Part shown: one piece after another, positions 24,901 to 37,153 of the stretch
Layout: every line of letters starts with the position of its first letter
How positions within the stretch are numbered: the stretch's first letter is position 1
Assembly: GCA_013398015.1 (NCBI GenBank)
Contig: VZRR01012752.1
Coordinates: forward strand, 434,001-498,000
Origin: Oreocharis arfaki
Lineage: Eukaryota; Chordata; Aves; Passeriformes; Paramythiidae
DNA length: 64,000 nt
Reading direction: 5' to 3'
Position numbers and translations under genes: made by a program
The notes under the pieces: generated by a model
Told to the model about the DNA's origin: nothing
Database searches by the model: none
What the model saw: only the letters and a program-made list of their open reading frames with translations

Positions 24901-25600
24901 GAAGTTGGAAACAACAAGGAAATCACCAGCATTTGATCGGTTTACCCCACACTGTTGACTTTTGGATATCACCATGTCAGATTACAGAATAAATAAATTT
25001 TCTTGAAATTAGGTACATCACATATTTGTCAGACTGTAAGAAACCCTATGTGACAAGTGTTATCCATCAGTAAGCAATAAATTAAGAAACTTTTGTTTTC
25101 TTGGTAATCGTTTCCAAATTATTCTGTGCTAAAATTACCACCAGCATTTTTGAAAACTTGTGTCAGGTCTTCTGAGAAATTAACTTTCATAAATGAGTGT
25201 TCATGCAGGTTTTCACAATTATTTTTATCTCTAGGAATCAATGGGCATGCAAATTTTTTGTCAGTTTTGTCCAGGTAGTTATTTTGTAAAGAAATGCACC
25301 TAAAATGGCACAGTCCTGGACACTGAACATGCCTCATGTATATAAATAGAGTTTAGAGCTGCACTGCTGGTTGACTTCAGTGGTGCTTAGCTAGCTCAGG
25401 GGATCCCTCCACAGATATCTGTTCCAGGCTTTGAGAGGGAGATCCACAAAAACCCCGTTCAACACCCTCAGTAAGATGTGTCACTGTGATGGATTATCTT
25501 AAAAACTGGCGTTTTCAAGGCTATGAGTCCCTAACTGTGAGCTGCAGGGAGTCACTTTATTGGAGTGAAAAATCCATGTTTTTTCTGCTGGAAATTTAGA
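21986..25600. other. Unique non-coding stretch, AT-rich
   Basis: No gene, RNA or repeat was recognised in about 3.6 kb. Short, T-rich open frames are what the base composition produces. Confidence 0.5.
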
Positions 25601-26185
25601 ATCATAGAATGGTTTGGGTTGTAAGGGACCTTAAAGATCACTCCATTCCAACCCTCCTGCCATGGGCAGGGACACTTTATACTAGACCAGGTTACTCAAA
25701 GCCCCATCCAGCCTGGCCTTGAACACTTCCAGGAATTGGGCACCCACAGATTCTCTGGGAAACCTGTGCCAGTGCCTCATCACCCTCACAGTAAAGAATT
25801 TCTTCCTAGTATCTAATCTAAACCTGCTCTCTGTTAGTTTAAAGCCATTACCCCTTGTCCTATCGCTACATGCCCTTGTAAAAAGCCCTACATCTCTTGT
25901 AGGCTCCCTTTACATGCTGGAGAGATCCTGTAAGGTCTCCCTGGAGCCTTTTCTTTTCCAGAATGAACCACCTCACTTCTCTCAGTCTGTTTTATTAGGG
26001 AAGATGTTCCAGCCCTCTGATCATACTTGTGACCATCTTCTGAACCTACTCCAATAGGTCCAGGTCCTTCTTATGTTGTGTCCAGAGCTGGACACAGTAC
26101 TTTAAATTGGAGTAGAGGTGAAGAATCACCTCCTTTGACCTGCTAGTCCTGCTGTTTTTTGCTGCAGCCAAGGCCCTTTTATTTC
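25601..26185 (-). mobile_element. CR1 LINE 3' part, minus strand
   Basis: The 3' terminus at AATCATAGAATGGTTTGGGT is well preserved. The body continues through the end of ORF2 (complement of 'LREVGVG...RLPREVVDAP') and up to TCACCTCCTTTGACCTGCTA, which lies upstream in the RT protein's C-terminal part. At nearly 590 bases it is one of the longer continuous CR1 pieces here. ORF2 is interrupted by stops and small indels. Confidence 0.93.
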
Positions 26186-27944
26186 AAATTACAGGTGGAA
26201 AAGGAGGAAAGGGTGTCCAGTGTCTGCTCACTAGAGTGATGCTCTTTTCCTAAAAGGTGGGTTCAAACTTTTCCCAAGAGAGGATCAGACTGATTCTTAG
26301 CCCACCAGATCCCAGGCACTACTCTGTTGGATATCACTCTGCTGAGCTGAGAAAAAATATCATTATTTGGATGGTGAGAACAGCAATCATATAAGAAATT
26401 ATGTCAAAATATATAGTGCAGGGAAACTTGGGCACATTTTATTATGGGTTTGTAGCATTTCTGACTGTCATTATTTGTCCATATACAGAGATGGAAAAAG
26501 ACTGTGTGAACTGAATTTATCAACAACAGACTTGGAAAAAAAAGCTTGAAAATATTTCACACTTTCAAACTCAGTGAGGCGTAAAGATGTTCTGCTTTCC
26601 TTTTTGCTACATTTCACTACAAGTCTCATCTATATAACTTGCCAGTACCCTAGTGATCTAACCTGCATCTTGGTTGAAATGCTCATTTACCCAGAAATAA
26701 GACAATCATGTATACAAGCAGGTGATATGTGGGTTCCTCTGCATTTGTAAACATATTTATACTGTAACTTATGCTTTTGGACTTCTCTTCTTTGGTTGAG
26801 TCCTGCAATTGATTTAATTATATAATTTGCAGCTGTGGCTATTGAAAAATAAAATAAAATAATTGCTTTTCTTGTGGAGAAGAAAGAACTGGAAGTGTTG
26901 TGAGAAAGATGTTGTTCAATATAAATATTAAATTATATTTTTGTTTCCAAGGTACAAAAACATGCAAGTACTTAATCAAACCCCAATATTGAGCATATGA
27001 TTTGCATGTTAAACAGATTAAACTCTCTAAAGTCTCAAAATTACATATTTTGATAATGGGTTTAAGTGGTGATTTATATCAAAGTTAAAATTAATTATGG
27101 ACAAAGTTTTCCCTAGAAAGTGTAAATTTCTATACCTATTTTTGTATTCATCTGTCTTTTACGATGTGTGCACTTGTTTTTAATTGATTTTCATTACAGA
27201 ACACTGGATTTTCATTATATATTATTGACTTTCCTTGATTTGATAGGCAAGAGGACAGATCATGCCTGCTTACTTCAGCACATCCTTTTTGTTCCTGTTT
27301 TGGGGTATTATGACATGAGGCATCTGCATGTCTACAATAGATACTGCAGGTAACATCAAATTTTATGGCCTGTTATCCAGAAGACTAAAAAATCCTAGCT
27401 ATACTATACCTCTGTATTTAATGTAAGGTAAGACGGGCAGGATAAGTAGGATGAAATATCCAGCTTAGGGTGGAAGTCCTTTACAAGGAAAACAATCTGG
27501 ATATAGCTTCAGAAATTACAATTTCACAGAATGTTTCTCATGCAATAATGCTCCCAAAACCATCTGATGTCTGCAAAGTTATTGTTTGTTTCAGACCTGA
27601 GTATGTCCAAAAGACAGTCCAGGATTTCGCTGAGCATGGATGTTCATGGTGAAGGCAGTTAATGGGAACATGCTATTAATTAGCAAAGGGAAGCATCTAT
27701 GATATCAGTAGCTCAGTGCCACTAGCAAATTTTCTATTCTTAGGAAATCCGAGGAAAGAGCAGTTTGCAGTTGTAGATGTACCTCACAGTTCAGAGATTT
27801 CACTGAAATTGCCAAAATTCAATGAAATCTGAAGATTTAAAAATAAATTGAGGTATCCAAATCAATGGTACATTCTTAACTGGTTTGAATCTGGACAATC
27901 AATGTTGTGGCTGATATCATCCCAGAGGCATATCTGATACTGGA

Positions 27945-27977
27945 TTTTTTTTTTTTTGGGGGGGGGGAGGGGGAGGG
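27945..27977 (+). repeat. T13 run joined to G-rich run (possible G-quadruplex)
   Basis: Thirteen T pass directly into G10-A-G5-A-G3. The G tracts with single-base loops satisfy the minimal pattern for a quadruplex-forming strand, because the first tract can supply two G-triplets. Confidence 0.8.
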
Positions 27978-29256
27978 CTGAAGTGACAGTGCTGAGCTGA
28001 AAAACTTTAAAAACATTAATGAATAATACAGAAGATGGCTGTACAGAAAGTGCAAGTCTCAGCACTTATCATCCCTCAGTGAAGACAAATAATTTGGTTA
28101 CATTTTTTACCCTGAGGACCATGACTGTGATGAATACAGAAAAACATTTTCTATCATTCAAGCCCTGTTCTTTTGCTTCAAATGCATTATGCCTATATAA
28201 ACTAACCTACTAGAAATATTACTTATAGGAACTGGACATCTGTGAAGAGGAAAAAAGTGCAAGTCTTTTCAACAACTGCTCTCTTACGCAGGTTGGAAAG
28301 AAAGTGGTGTTTCCAAAACTGGCTCTCGTAAATGCACAGTGTGTCTCTGTCTGTCACACATCTTTCTGTATCTCCACTAGGACATGGCTTCTTGAGAAAA
28401 TTAAAAAAAAATTTTGGCATGTGCAGTCACTCCTGGTTTGTTTGTGCAGTACATAGAGCATGTCTGCATTTGTGCCTAGTAAATCAGACCTACAGTTCAC
28501 ATTTACCCCTGTCTGCCTTAGCTCTGCTGGCAGCTCTTCCCTGTATGCATGGTAATGGCCTCTCCATGTTAGCGGCTTGAGGAAAGCTGCTGCTCCTTGA
28601 ATCATAGGAGCTCCTAAAACTGCAAGATTTTGAGCATTTCAGCATGGTCTTTCAGCTTTCTGAGTATGAACTGCATGCCAAGCAGAAAGCAGGGAGAGGG
28701 GAAGAAAGAAACTACATGCATTCATCAGTCCTAGGTCTCAGCAGTGCTCAGCAGGAGAGAGAAGAGTTAGTTTATGCAGCAATTAGGCAAGACACACCCC
28801 ACAGTAAACAGTTGCTCTCTTGAGCCAGATGAAGATGCAGCCCTCTGCCCAAACCCGCCAGTTCTGGCAAAAAAGAGACTTTTCATCAGGGAGTGACAGT
28901 GTTTAGCTGACCTCTGCAATCGTAGAATGCCTATAAAAGGAAAAACATCTTATATTTCTCTGAGTCTTTGTGTACAGAATAGCTTTCTGTCTGTGGTAAA
29001 GGAAACAGACACAGCATTCTAGAGGGGATGAGAAGGGGAGGGGAAGTGGGCTGTTTCTTACTGCTGTCATCTGAAGCAAGATATTTTGCTCATAGGAACC
29101 CATGCTCATTGTAAGAGTTACGATGATTAATTTCATTTTGCGGGCCCTCCTCCGTCCAGGCTGCCAGCAACCACAGCAGCATACAGAGAAACTGCTTGTT
29201 TCAGAAAAGGATTAATTTTCTTTTATTTATTCATCTGATGTTTGTGATGCATACTT

Positions 29257-29273
29257 ACATATATATATATGTA
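29257..29273 (+). repeat. (AT)n microsatellite
   Basis: Six AT units flanked by ACAT and GTAC. Confidence 0.8.
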
Positions 29274-31621
29274 CATCTCCGTATTCTAAACAGAATGGAG
29301 AACTCTTTTAGGAGCTATGTCATGAAATGCCACAGCATAAGTGCAGGATGCACACCTTTAGATCAGTCATCCTTGCACTTGTTTTTCTTAATGCCTAGTG
29401 AGAGATGCAGACAGAAACAAAAATTATTGCCCCCAAAGAGCCATTGGGGTCAAATGACAGACAGCCCTATCCTACAGAGCACTAAGGGATGACATTTCAA
29501 TAGAAAGATAGCAAAGTGAGATGGAAGAGAATCATATTGCATGTACGTTCCCAAAAAGGGTGTTTTCCTATGCATCTCTTGTTGTGTCCTGTCTGGATTT
29601 TAGCTTCATTGATTGCTTTGAGAGACGCAGTTTGAAGGGAAAAGCATACTAGGAATGTGTGGTGATTCCAGAGGAGAAGGTTGCTCAGACACCTATCTTG
29701 CTTTCCAAGATGCTCAACTGGCAGCAGCTTGGCTTGTCAGAGCGGGAGCAGCTTGATGTGACTGCCTGCTGGCTGCCAGAGGAGGCTCTTCCCTTCCAGG
29801 AGAGGCCATGGAATGTTTAACTGAGCATCAGTCACTCTGGGAAGGAATCTATATGGCTGCACTAAGCAGGGCAGGAATCTTCAAAACCATGCTTCCACAA
29901 CGAAAAGCGGCCATCAGAAGGGCTGTCTCCAGCGCGTAGCATTTTTTTCCCCAAATCATTCCTTTCTAAGGAAAATGACGTTTATTTGTGAAGATCTCTC
30001 TACTGTTGCCCAGAAATAGCCCATATATGTAGAACTCCAGGACTTGCTGTGAGAAAACAACACACTTTTTGGTAAGGCTTAAAAGGAGAACTGAGGGCAT
30101 GTGTTTTTTCTCAGTCGAAAAGTCATCGCTCTACATTCCTGCTTCTGCAGAAATTAGTTGAACAAAGTCACACATTTTGTGTAATGCTCTGGGATTATGA
30201 AGTTAATAATCTGTTTGCTGGCAGAATTCCCAAGGTCTAGTGTATACATTTTAAAAAATAAAATCCAACTAAATGACAAGTGATTGCTGGAGTTGCTTTT
30301 TCGTAGCTGCAGTTACAATGCACATTATGAATCACAGAGTGCTGGGTGAATAGTGAGAGGATAAGTAACTTGCTCAAAGTCACACAAGAAGAAAACAAGC
30401 CAGGCAACCTGGTCACTGTGACCTGTCCTAATCCAGTCTCATTTTTATTTCTGTTAAGAAGATCTGATTGCAAATTAAAGCTTTGATTGTAGACTGCCTT
30501 TTCCCTCACCACCCTGATGACCTTGATAGTGTTAATGTTAAAAAGAAGCAACCTGTGCAGCCTCTAAGAGTGACAGGAACCAATTCTCTTTAAAGCTGTA
30601 TTCCTTTCTTCTCATTCTCTGTATTCTCCAATGAGAGAGGAGGAGAACTTTGGGATCGCTATACTCCTATGCAACTCTTTGTAAAGGAGGAAAATATGAA
30701 AACCAAATCTTCCATGTAATGAAAATTCAACTGTTTTCCCAGCCTGGTAGAGAAGGAATATGCTCAGTTGTTTGGATTGTGCAATGGTTCTGAGTCCAAG
30801 GGTTCTTCTCAGGCTTTAGTCTGGAGGTAACAAGTACTATCCTGAGTGCTGTCTCTCACTGAGGTAGTAATGCCTTCCATTCAGAGATATTTCAGAGGAG
30901 GAAAGCAGAGTTTTGCAGGCCTGTATACTCAGAGCTTTTTGCCACCATATTTTTAACATGTATAAGTGCTGTAAGCCAACCTTTAAGACTAATGAGAACA
31001 CTTAATTAAGTACAATTACGGGATGGGGCGGGGGGGGCATTATCTTCCGTTAGTGTTCTGTTCCAGATCATTCTTCCTATACAGGACACTGCTGAGATTT
31101 GAAATAGAGAAATAGAGTGTTAAAGCAAAGCCGGTCATTAGGAGAACACAGAAAGGCAGATGAATGTTTTATCCGTGAAGCCTAAGGATACAATAAAGAC
31201 AGCAGACTGAGTTCTTTGCCCTGTATAAAGCAAGAAAAGATTTGAGAAAATGCAGTCTTAATGGTGATATTTTCTGTGTTTATATATTAGGTTGTATTCA
31301 GTAAATTCAATGGTTTCAATTTTTTATTAATCATGAATGATGTTGATGTCTACATTGCTTTGTTTGACCAGAAGCAAAAGAAGGGAAAATAAAAGTGTCA
31401 GAGAAATTTCTACATTTCTTTTTCTTTATTTCTTTCTTTCTTCTCAGGGGAGTAATTGTTTTAAGTCTAAGATAAATTTAAACAGAAACCATTTTCTTCT
31501 TCTCATTGTTTTTTAGGATTACAGTGTTCAGTAACCCAGGATTTTGCACGTAACTTTTCCTAAATCCTCTATCCAATAGAACTTCTAAAGAGGTCTTGTG
31601 TATTTTAGACAAGAAAAGGGA

Positions 31622-31807
31622 AAAGGGTGATCAGGCTTTGGAACAAGCTTCCCAGAGAAGTAGTGGAATCACCTGAACATGTTCAAAAAATGTGTAGATG
31701 TGGCACTTGGGGACGTGGTTTAGTGCTGAACACAGCAGTGCTTCATTAAAAAGTTGATTCAATGATTTTTGAGGTCTTTTCTAACCTATACAATTCTATG
31801 ATTCTAT
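31622..31807 (+). mobile_element. CR1 LINE 3' end, plus strand
   Basis: CAGGCTTTGGAACAAGCTTC ('HWNKLP') followed by the 'EVVESP' block, GTAGATGTGGCACTTGGGGA, and the terminus AACCTATACAATTCTATGAT. This 3' UTR, with the GGACATGGTTTAGTGGTG-type block, defines a second CR1 subfamily shared with the copies at 38.2, 39.3 and 58.9 kb. The 5' truncation lies just upstream of the ORF2 stop region. Confidence 0.9.
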
Positions 31808-32429
31808 TTTTTAATTTTTTTTTTATTGCAGGGAAGGTAGGACAAAGTTTATTTTCCCATTTAATCTCTATTAAATGACTTCTTACACACCTGGTGTAAC
31901 CAGAAGGAAAAATATATTTCACATGGTGAAATTCCAGTCATAGGGTGGCAAATGGCAGGACTTCTGTTTGTTTTAACAGACAACTTTTAAACACTGCCAG
32001 GATTTTAGTCAATTTCTTTTCAATTTAAAAACTCATCCCAATCCCTTCTCAGCAGAAGGATATATAGCTGAGGATGTCCGGCAATATCTGTTACATTTCC
32101 TCCTACCAAGAGTGAAAGCAGATGCCATGGTTTTTATGCAAATTCACATGCATAATCCCTCTCAGAATATGGAAGAGTTAAGGACAAGTGCAGTAGAAGA
32201 AAGCTACATTTTTTTATAGTGTTGTGGTGATCTTTGTCCCTACCTCCCACTATCTCTCCCCAGTGAGAGCAGAAAGAATACATATTGCTGTTATAGACAG
32301 ATGTTTGTCCTGTCAGCTAGCCAAAAAAGAAAGGTAATTTATGTCCTCAAGCAGTCATTGTCAGGACACAGAGTTCATCTTTCTCCTAGGAGTATCTCTG
32401 GCAGCCTTAGGGAGTTGAGCCGAATTGAG
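31808..32429. other. Short unique stretch
   Basis: Nothing recognised. An isolated ATGCAAAT octamer lies at 32136-32143. Confidence 0.5.
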
Positions 32430-33065
32430 TACAGGGTCAGCTCTCCCCAGGCATCAATGACTGTGGGGCAGGTGTGATGCTGCTCTCCCTGGGGAGCCGC
32501 TTTTAAGCTGAAGGATGCAGCATGAGCAGTGACCAGCTGTGCAGCAGCTGTGCCTGCACCCAGCCTCCTGCATCATTGATGCTGACCCTGACCTGCTTGC
32601 TTGGCTCCTCAAGGCCCCCCTCAACACTGCAGGCTTGATGGGGCAGCACAGGTCAGCATGTAACCTCAATTGCTGTCTNGGGGGGGCAGGCTTGATGGGG
32701 CAGCACCGGTCAGCATGTAACCTCAATTGCTGTCTCTGGGCTTGATCTTGACCCAGACTGCCTGTTGCCCATCCAGTTCATTGTTCTTGACTTTGCCTGA
32801 GTGCCAGCAAGGCTGTCTCAGCTGTGCTATGTGGTTGCAGTCCCCCAAAAAAGCCTAAGAAAATAAAAGCCAGGGTCCTAAGAGAGAATCACTGCAGTCT
32901 GAACAGGGAGGAACCCCATCAAGCACCAGCTCAAGAGCTGGAATATTGCTGCTCCTGCTGTTTGTCAGGAAGGAAACACCAGGGTGGTGAACCTAACCAA
33001 CCCCAGACCCTCCCATCTTTCCTGCAGTGTCAGGGGCCAGCTGGGTGGCACAGATCTCAGTAAAC
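32430..33065 (+). repeat. GC-rich island with 57-bp tandem duplication, possible LTR fragment
   Basis: Base composition shifts abruptly from AT-rich to GC-rich over about 630 bases. Inside it, AGGCTTGATGGGGCAGCAC opens a 48-base block at 32631-32678 that recurs at 32688-32735 with one difference. The period is 57 bases, and the truncated start of a third copy follows. An ambiguous base at 32679, followed by a G run, sits exactly at the junction of the copies. A plus-strand AATAAA lies near 32861 within AGAAAATAAAAGCC. The overall look (GC-rich, repeat-bearing, one poly(A) signal, sharp borders) fits an endogenous-retroviral LTR or another unclassified interspersed repeat. I did not recognise the family, and terminal TG/CA ends with a target duplication could not be defined. 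Confidence 0.4.
32631..32735 (+). repeat. Two-copy tandem repeat, 57-bp period
   Basis: The two 48-base blocks differ at a single site (GCACAGG against GCACCGG) and are separated by a G-rich spacer holding the N. Such near-identity points to a recent duplication or to an assembly artefact at the G run. Confidence 0.85.
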
Positions 33066-36000
33066 AGACAGCATTAATGCAGCATCTTCTTTAAGGTCCA
33101 ACAGCTTTGGTTGGTCTCCAGGAGCATGCAGTGGCACTTGAAATGCTGGCATGCTGCAAGGGAGTAGCAAAGAAACATCACAGCCCTTAGGAGAAAGGCT
33201 GTTAGGTATTATTGTGATGAAGCATCTCTCACGGGACTGTTTTCCTTCTGTCTTCCTTCCTCCTACCCATGTCCTCTCAGCATGCCTAACATTTGCAAGT
33301 TTGAGCTGAGCTGCTGGCTAATGGCTTGCAGAGCCTCCCTCAGAGGTGGAACATAAAGAGACGGAAAAATGAGGATTACAGAACTGTGTTGGTGGCCATA
33401 GCAGGAGAATGCTACAGAGACACACACCAGGGGCAGAAATACCTCTGGGATTCAATAAAACAAGAGTTTGACATTTAGTTCTTGGTTCTTGATTTAAAAA
33501 AAATACTTTTTCTCTTAGTTCCAAACAAGTCTGTTCATCTGTTTATTTCTGTTGTAAGGTAGGCCAGGATTTCTTCACACAAGTTATGATTGTTGCTGAA
33601 TGCAGGTGCTGCAAGGACATTATTCTTGCCAGTTGTATACAGACCCTAAGGAGTATGAATTATTTTAATCTTTCACTTGGTGAGATCACAAGAGCTGCTG
33701 TTTCTGTGTTCACAGGTGAGGCTGACTGGCATAACTTTGTGCTCAGCTGTCTTACTGCTTTTCTTACAGGGTTGGATAAACCAGTTCTGAAGCAAGAGCT
33801 GACCCACCACACTTTTCAATGTGGTGTATAAATGGTCACCAACTGCAGATTTCTTTGATAGTAATTCTGTAAGTGAGCTGCTGATGAACTGAACATCAGC
33901 AAATGGCTCAGGGTACAATCCATTGCAGCTGCTTGAAGATAAACTGTCCTTGTTCATGGCTGAGAAACTGGTCTGGGGATCTCTCTTCAGAGCTCCATAT
34001 ATGGCCTCAAAAGTGCTCATGTCAGAATTATTCCTGCTGGGGGGAAAGGCTAGAGGGGGGAGGAATTTTAATGATGTATAATGTGGTGGCTGCATTTTTA
34101 GAATTTTTTTTTTTGGTATAACCTGTGCTATTTGCTTACATTCTAGAGCTACCCTGCTAAAACAAGATCTTGCCATTTTTCTTTTCTGTTCACAGTTGGC
34201 AGCTATTGGATCAAGTCTGCTAACATTAGACAGTACTAGGCAGAATGATGGCTGGCTTTTGCCTCAGGTCACACAAAATAATCCTCTCCCCTTAATTTTG
34301 ATTTTCTGGCAAAATGAGATCTATTGTGTTAATTCTCATTCTGCTATCAAGTATTCAGTTGAAGAGCTTACAGTTTTGAAAGAGTTAGGTCAGCTGTCCA
34401 TTTTTCACAGCTAGTTGACTCTCTTTATAAGCAAAGATTTTTCTTTTCCTTTCCAGTGAATCATTATTTCCATTATTCCTACTTTTTGCCTTTAAAATGC
34501 TCATTTTCATCCTGTTTCCAAACTCTTACACACAATTTAGAAAAACAACCTGACTGTTTAGACTGTAAAGTTTTCATGACTTATGTTCTAGCATCTGCTA
34601 TGGGAAACAATGATCAAAATACTGCTATCAGAAAAGCTTAGGCCTGTTCAACATTCAAACAAGTTGGTGCTTTTTTGAATAGAAGTGCATGAGTTTTCAT
34701 CTGACACTTGCTCAGAACTCAAATTGATCCACAAAAGAACAGGACATGTCTGAAAAACATTAACAATATTTTTTTGCCTTATCAAAATACCTCAACAGAG
34801 AAGCTAACGGTAAATTAATAGCACTTGGAGAAAAAGACCACACATACAACAGCATGACTGATGTGGTGGCAGTCAGGTACTCTGAGTTGTGAAGGATCTG
34901 TGCATTAGCAAAAGGGTTTTATATAGCAAATAATATTTTGTGTATAGCAAAATTATTAAAACAAAGATAACTGCATTGTTGAAACCACACCTCAGAAGAA
35001 AAGTCAAGTAAGACTACAGTTAAATCTTGTAGAACAAACTTTCAAGAGTACAGTGTGCGATATAAGGCTTGTGATGATCACATGGGTTCATTTTCTAACA
35101 ATTTTCTTGCAGTTTAGGGCCAGCTTATGTTACATGGCAAGAGAGATATTTCAACATCCTTGGCCACTGGCTTATCACTTGCCAAGAAGGTAGATGTGAC
35201 TTTCATGGAAGAGCTTCTCATTAAAATTCACTCACCTGTCCTTCTGCTCCAATTAGGAGGGAAAAAAACAGATAGTGCAATCCATATCCTGTCCTAATAT
35301 ACATCCACGAACCAATAGACATCTGAATTGATGAGCACTGTACTTAGCCTTAATATCTCTGTTCCTTTTCCTGTCTTTACTTAATTCCTTTCCTTCACAC
35401 AGATTTTACTGGTATCACTTGTTTTAGTGCCTGTACAGTCAACCGCAATAACCTAATCACATCACAGTTCTGACCTGCAAAATGCCCTCATCTCTCTCAC
35501 ATATTCTTCCTTTTTAAACTCATTTCTTTCCAGAATCACCCTCAGCAATAGCTTATACACAGGATATCCTAGCTGAGTGTTCCATTTTTGTGCTGGTTTG
35601 TAAGCATGCATCTGTCAGAGGTCATAGTACTTTGGAAAGGACTGCGTGGTCTTATAATACTGCATGAATTTTAGTGGTAACATGAAATCCCATCTTGCTA
35701 TGTAAGAAGCGCTGGCTGTGTGATTCATTTCTTCTCTTTCTCATATAGGCTGCCTACAGCCTGACTCCTACCAAAGGATTCTTAATTCTTCCAGGAACAC
35801 ATCCAGAAATGACAGACCAGAGGAAGATCTCTGGCAAAAACAGTTGTTACTTTAGTCTGTGCATAACTTAATTCTCTTTGTTCTGTCTTCATTACTACTA
35901 CATAAAACACATCCATGCTGTCTCTGACCTTATGACCTAATTAACTATTGCATGACAATGTAAGTGCCTTCAGCCACTGCTGCCTTGATTTGTTCTGCTT

Positions 36001-37153
36001 CCCCGTGACAGAACTCCATTGATATTCTGTGAAATGGCAGTTCTTGTTCATATTCTGCACAGACCTCCAACATTTAATATTTCCTCAAAGGTTTTCAGAG
36101 GGCACCAGGGAACCCTCTGTTGTTAACTTTATTCTGGCTACCCTCTCGTTGTCACCCTTGTCCTACCAAATATTTGAATCTTCTTTTGCAGTCCTCTACT
36201 CATACATGCCACAGAAACAATGGAAGTTTTATCATTCCAAGGGAGCTTCTAAATTTCGTCAGCAGAGTGAGCACAGGTTTTGATTTGGTTTAAAGGGAAT
36301 AATTCAGATTCAGGCACTTATGTGTAAGTGTCTGTAGTGGATATGACCACATGTGATAGAAGGGCCTCAGGTCCCATTGTAGATGGTGGAAATTTGGTAA
36401 CTGGTCCACAGAGCTGAGAAGATTTTTCATCTGGTTGTGTATGATTTCCTAGGCTCGGTTAACTTTATTGATGGAGCAGAAATAGGAATGAGGACTAATG
36501 CAATCTCAATAGGCTACTAAATGGGTTTCAACAGGAGTGGGAAAAAATGATTTACTGTATGCAGATTTGAGTAGTCCAGCGGCAAGACAGATGCTTATTT
36601 TATTTCACTTACTGACGTTCTAGGCTAACTGTGGATTAGCTGACAGCATTGCAGCTGCTGTTGTGATATCCTGAACTAGGCCAACTGCTCTGAGCTCCAA
36701 CGTTTTACGTAGCAACACTGATTTGATTTGCGGGGCCTTAAGTTCTGGCACATTCATTAAAGGAGGTGATTCGGGCTTTGCTAAGGAGCTGAACTACAAC
36801 TTGAATTGTTTATAGTTCTCTGACAGCTCGGGGACTCTGATGATTTTCACCATCTGAGAAACTTGCATTACACCTCTCAAAAAGGCTGTCTTTCCAAACA
36901 GACAGCCCTGACAGACATTGTTGATGTAGGGTTACAATTGTCTGTCTGACTCATAGTTAAAAGATCTGCCAAACAGCGTATTTTTGGTGCGAAATACTTA
37001 TATCTGCTAATGTAGAAATATATTGTATTGTCATCCAAGCTATTAATATCTGCAAAGAAGCCCAAGCACTGGGAGAAATCTACCTCCCTATACTACTCGC
37101 TTCAGTTTGGCTGAAAATGACAAATTTTAGAACTGTTATAAAATGGAAGGCTC
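33066..37153. other. Unclassified stretch with several loose open frames
   Basis: No repeat family was recognised. The longest frame in the window, 167 codons on the minus strand (33673-34176, Ser-rich, no known motif), lies here. On the plus strand an acceptor-like CTTTTCTGTTCACAG ends at 34195 and is followed at once by a 72-codon open frame (to 34414). These could be remnants of an old retroviral internal region or of an exon, but nothing in the translated sequence identifies a family. The part from 34.7 to 37.15 kb shows nothing. Confidence 0.35.

Larger units (their letters stand above)
26186..31621. other. Unique non-coding stretch
   Basis: Over 5 kb with no interspersed repeat recognised. 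Contains the T13/G10 junction at 27.95 kb and an AT dinucleotide run at 29.26 kb. Open frames (up to 104 codons at 30.2-30.55 kb, minus) have no recognisable content. Confidence 0.5.

Noticed and set aside
25719..26057. 112-codon plus-strand frame
   Set aside because: It is the antisense of the CR1 copy at 25.6-26.2 kb. The same holds for plus-strand frames at 42.23, 49.76 and 56.4 kb.
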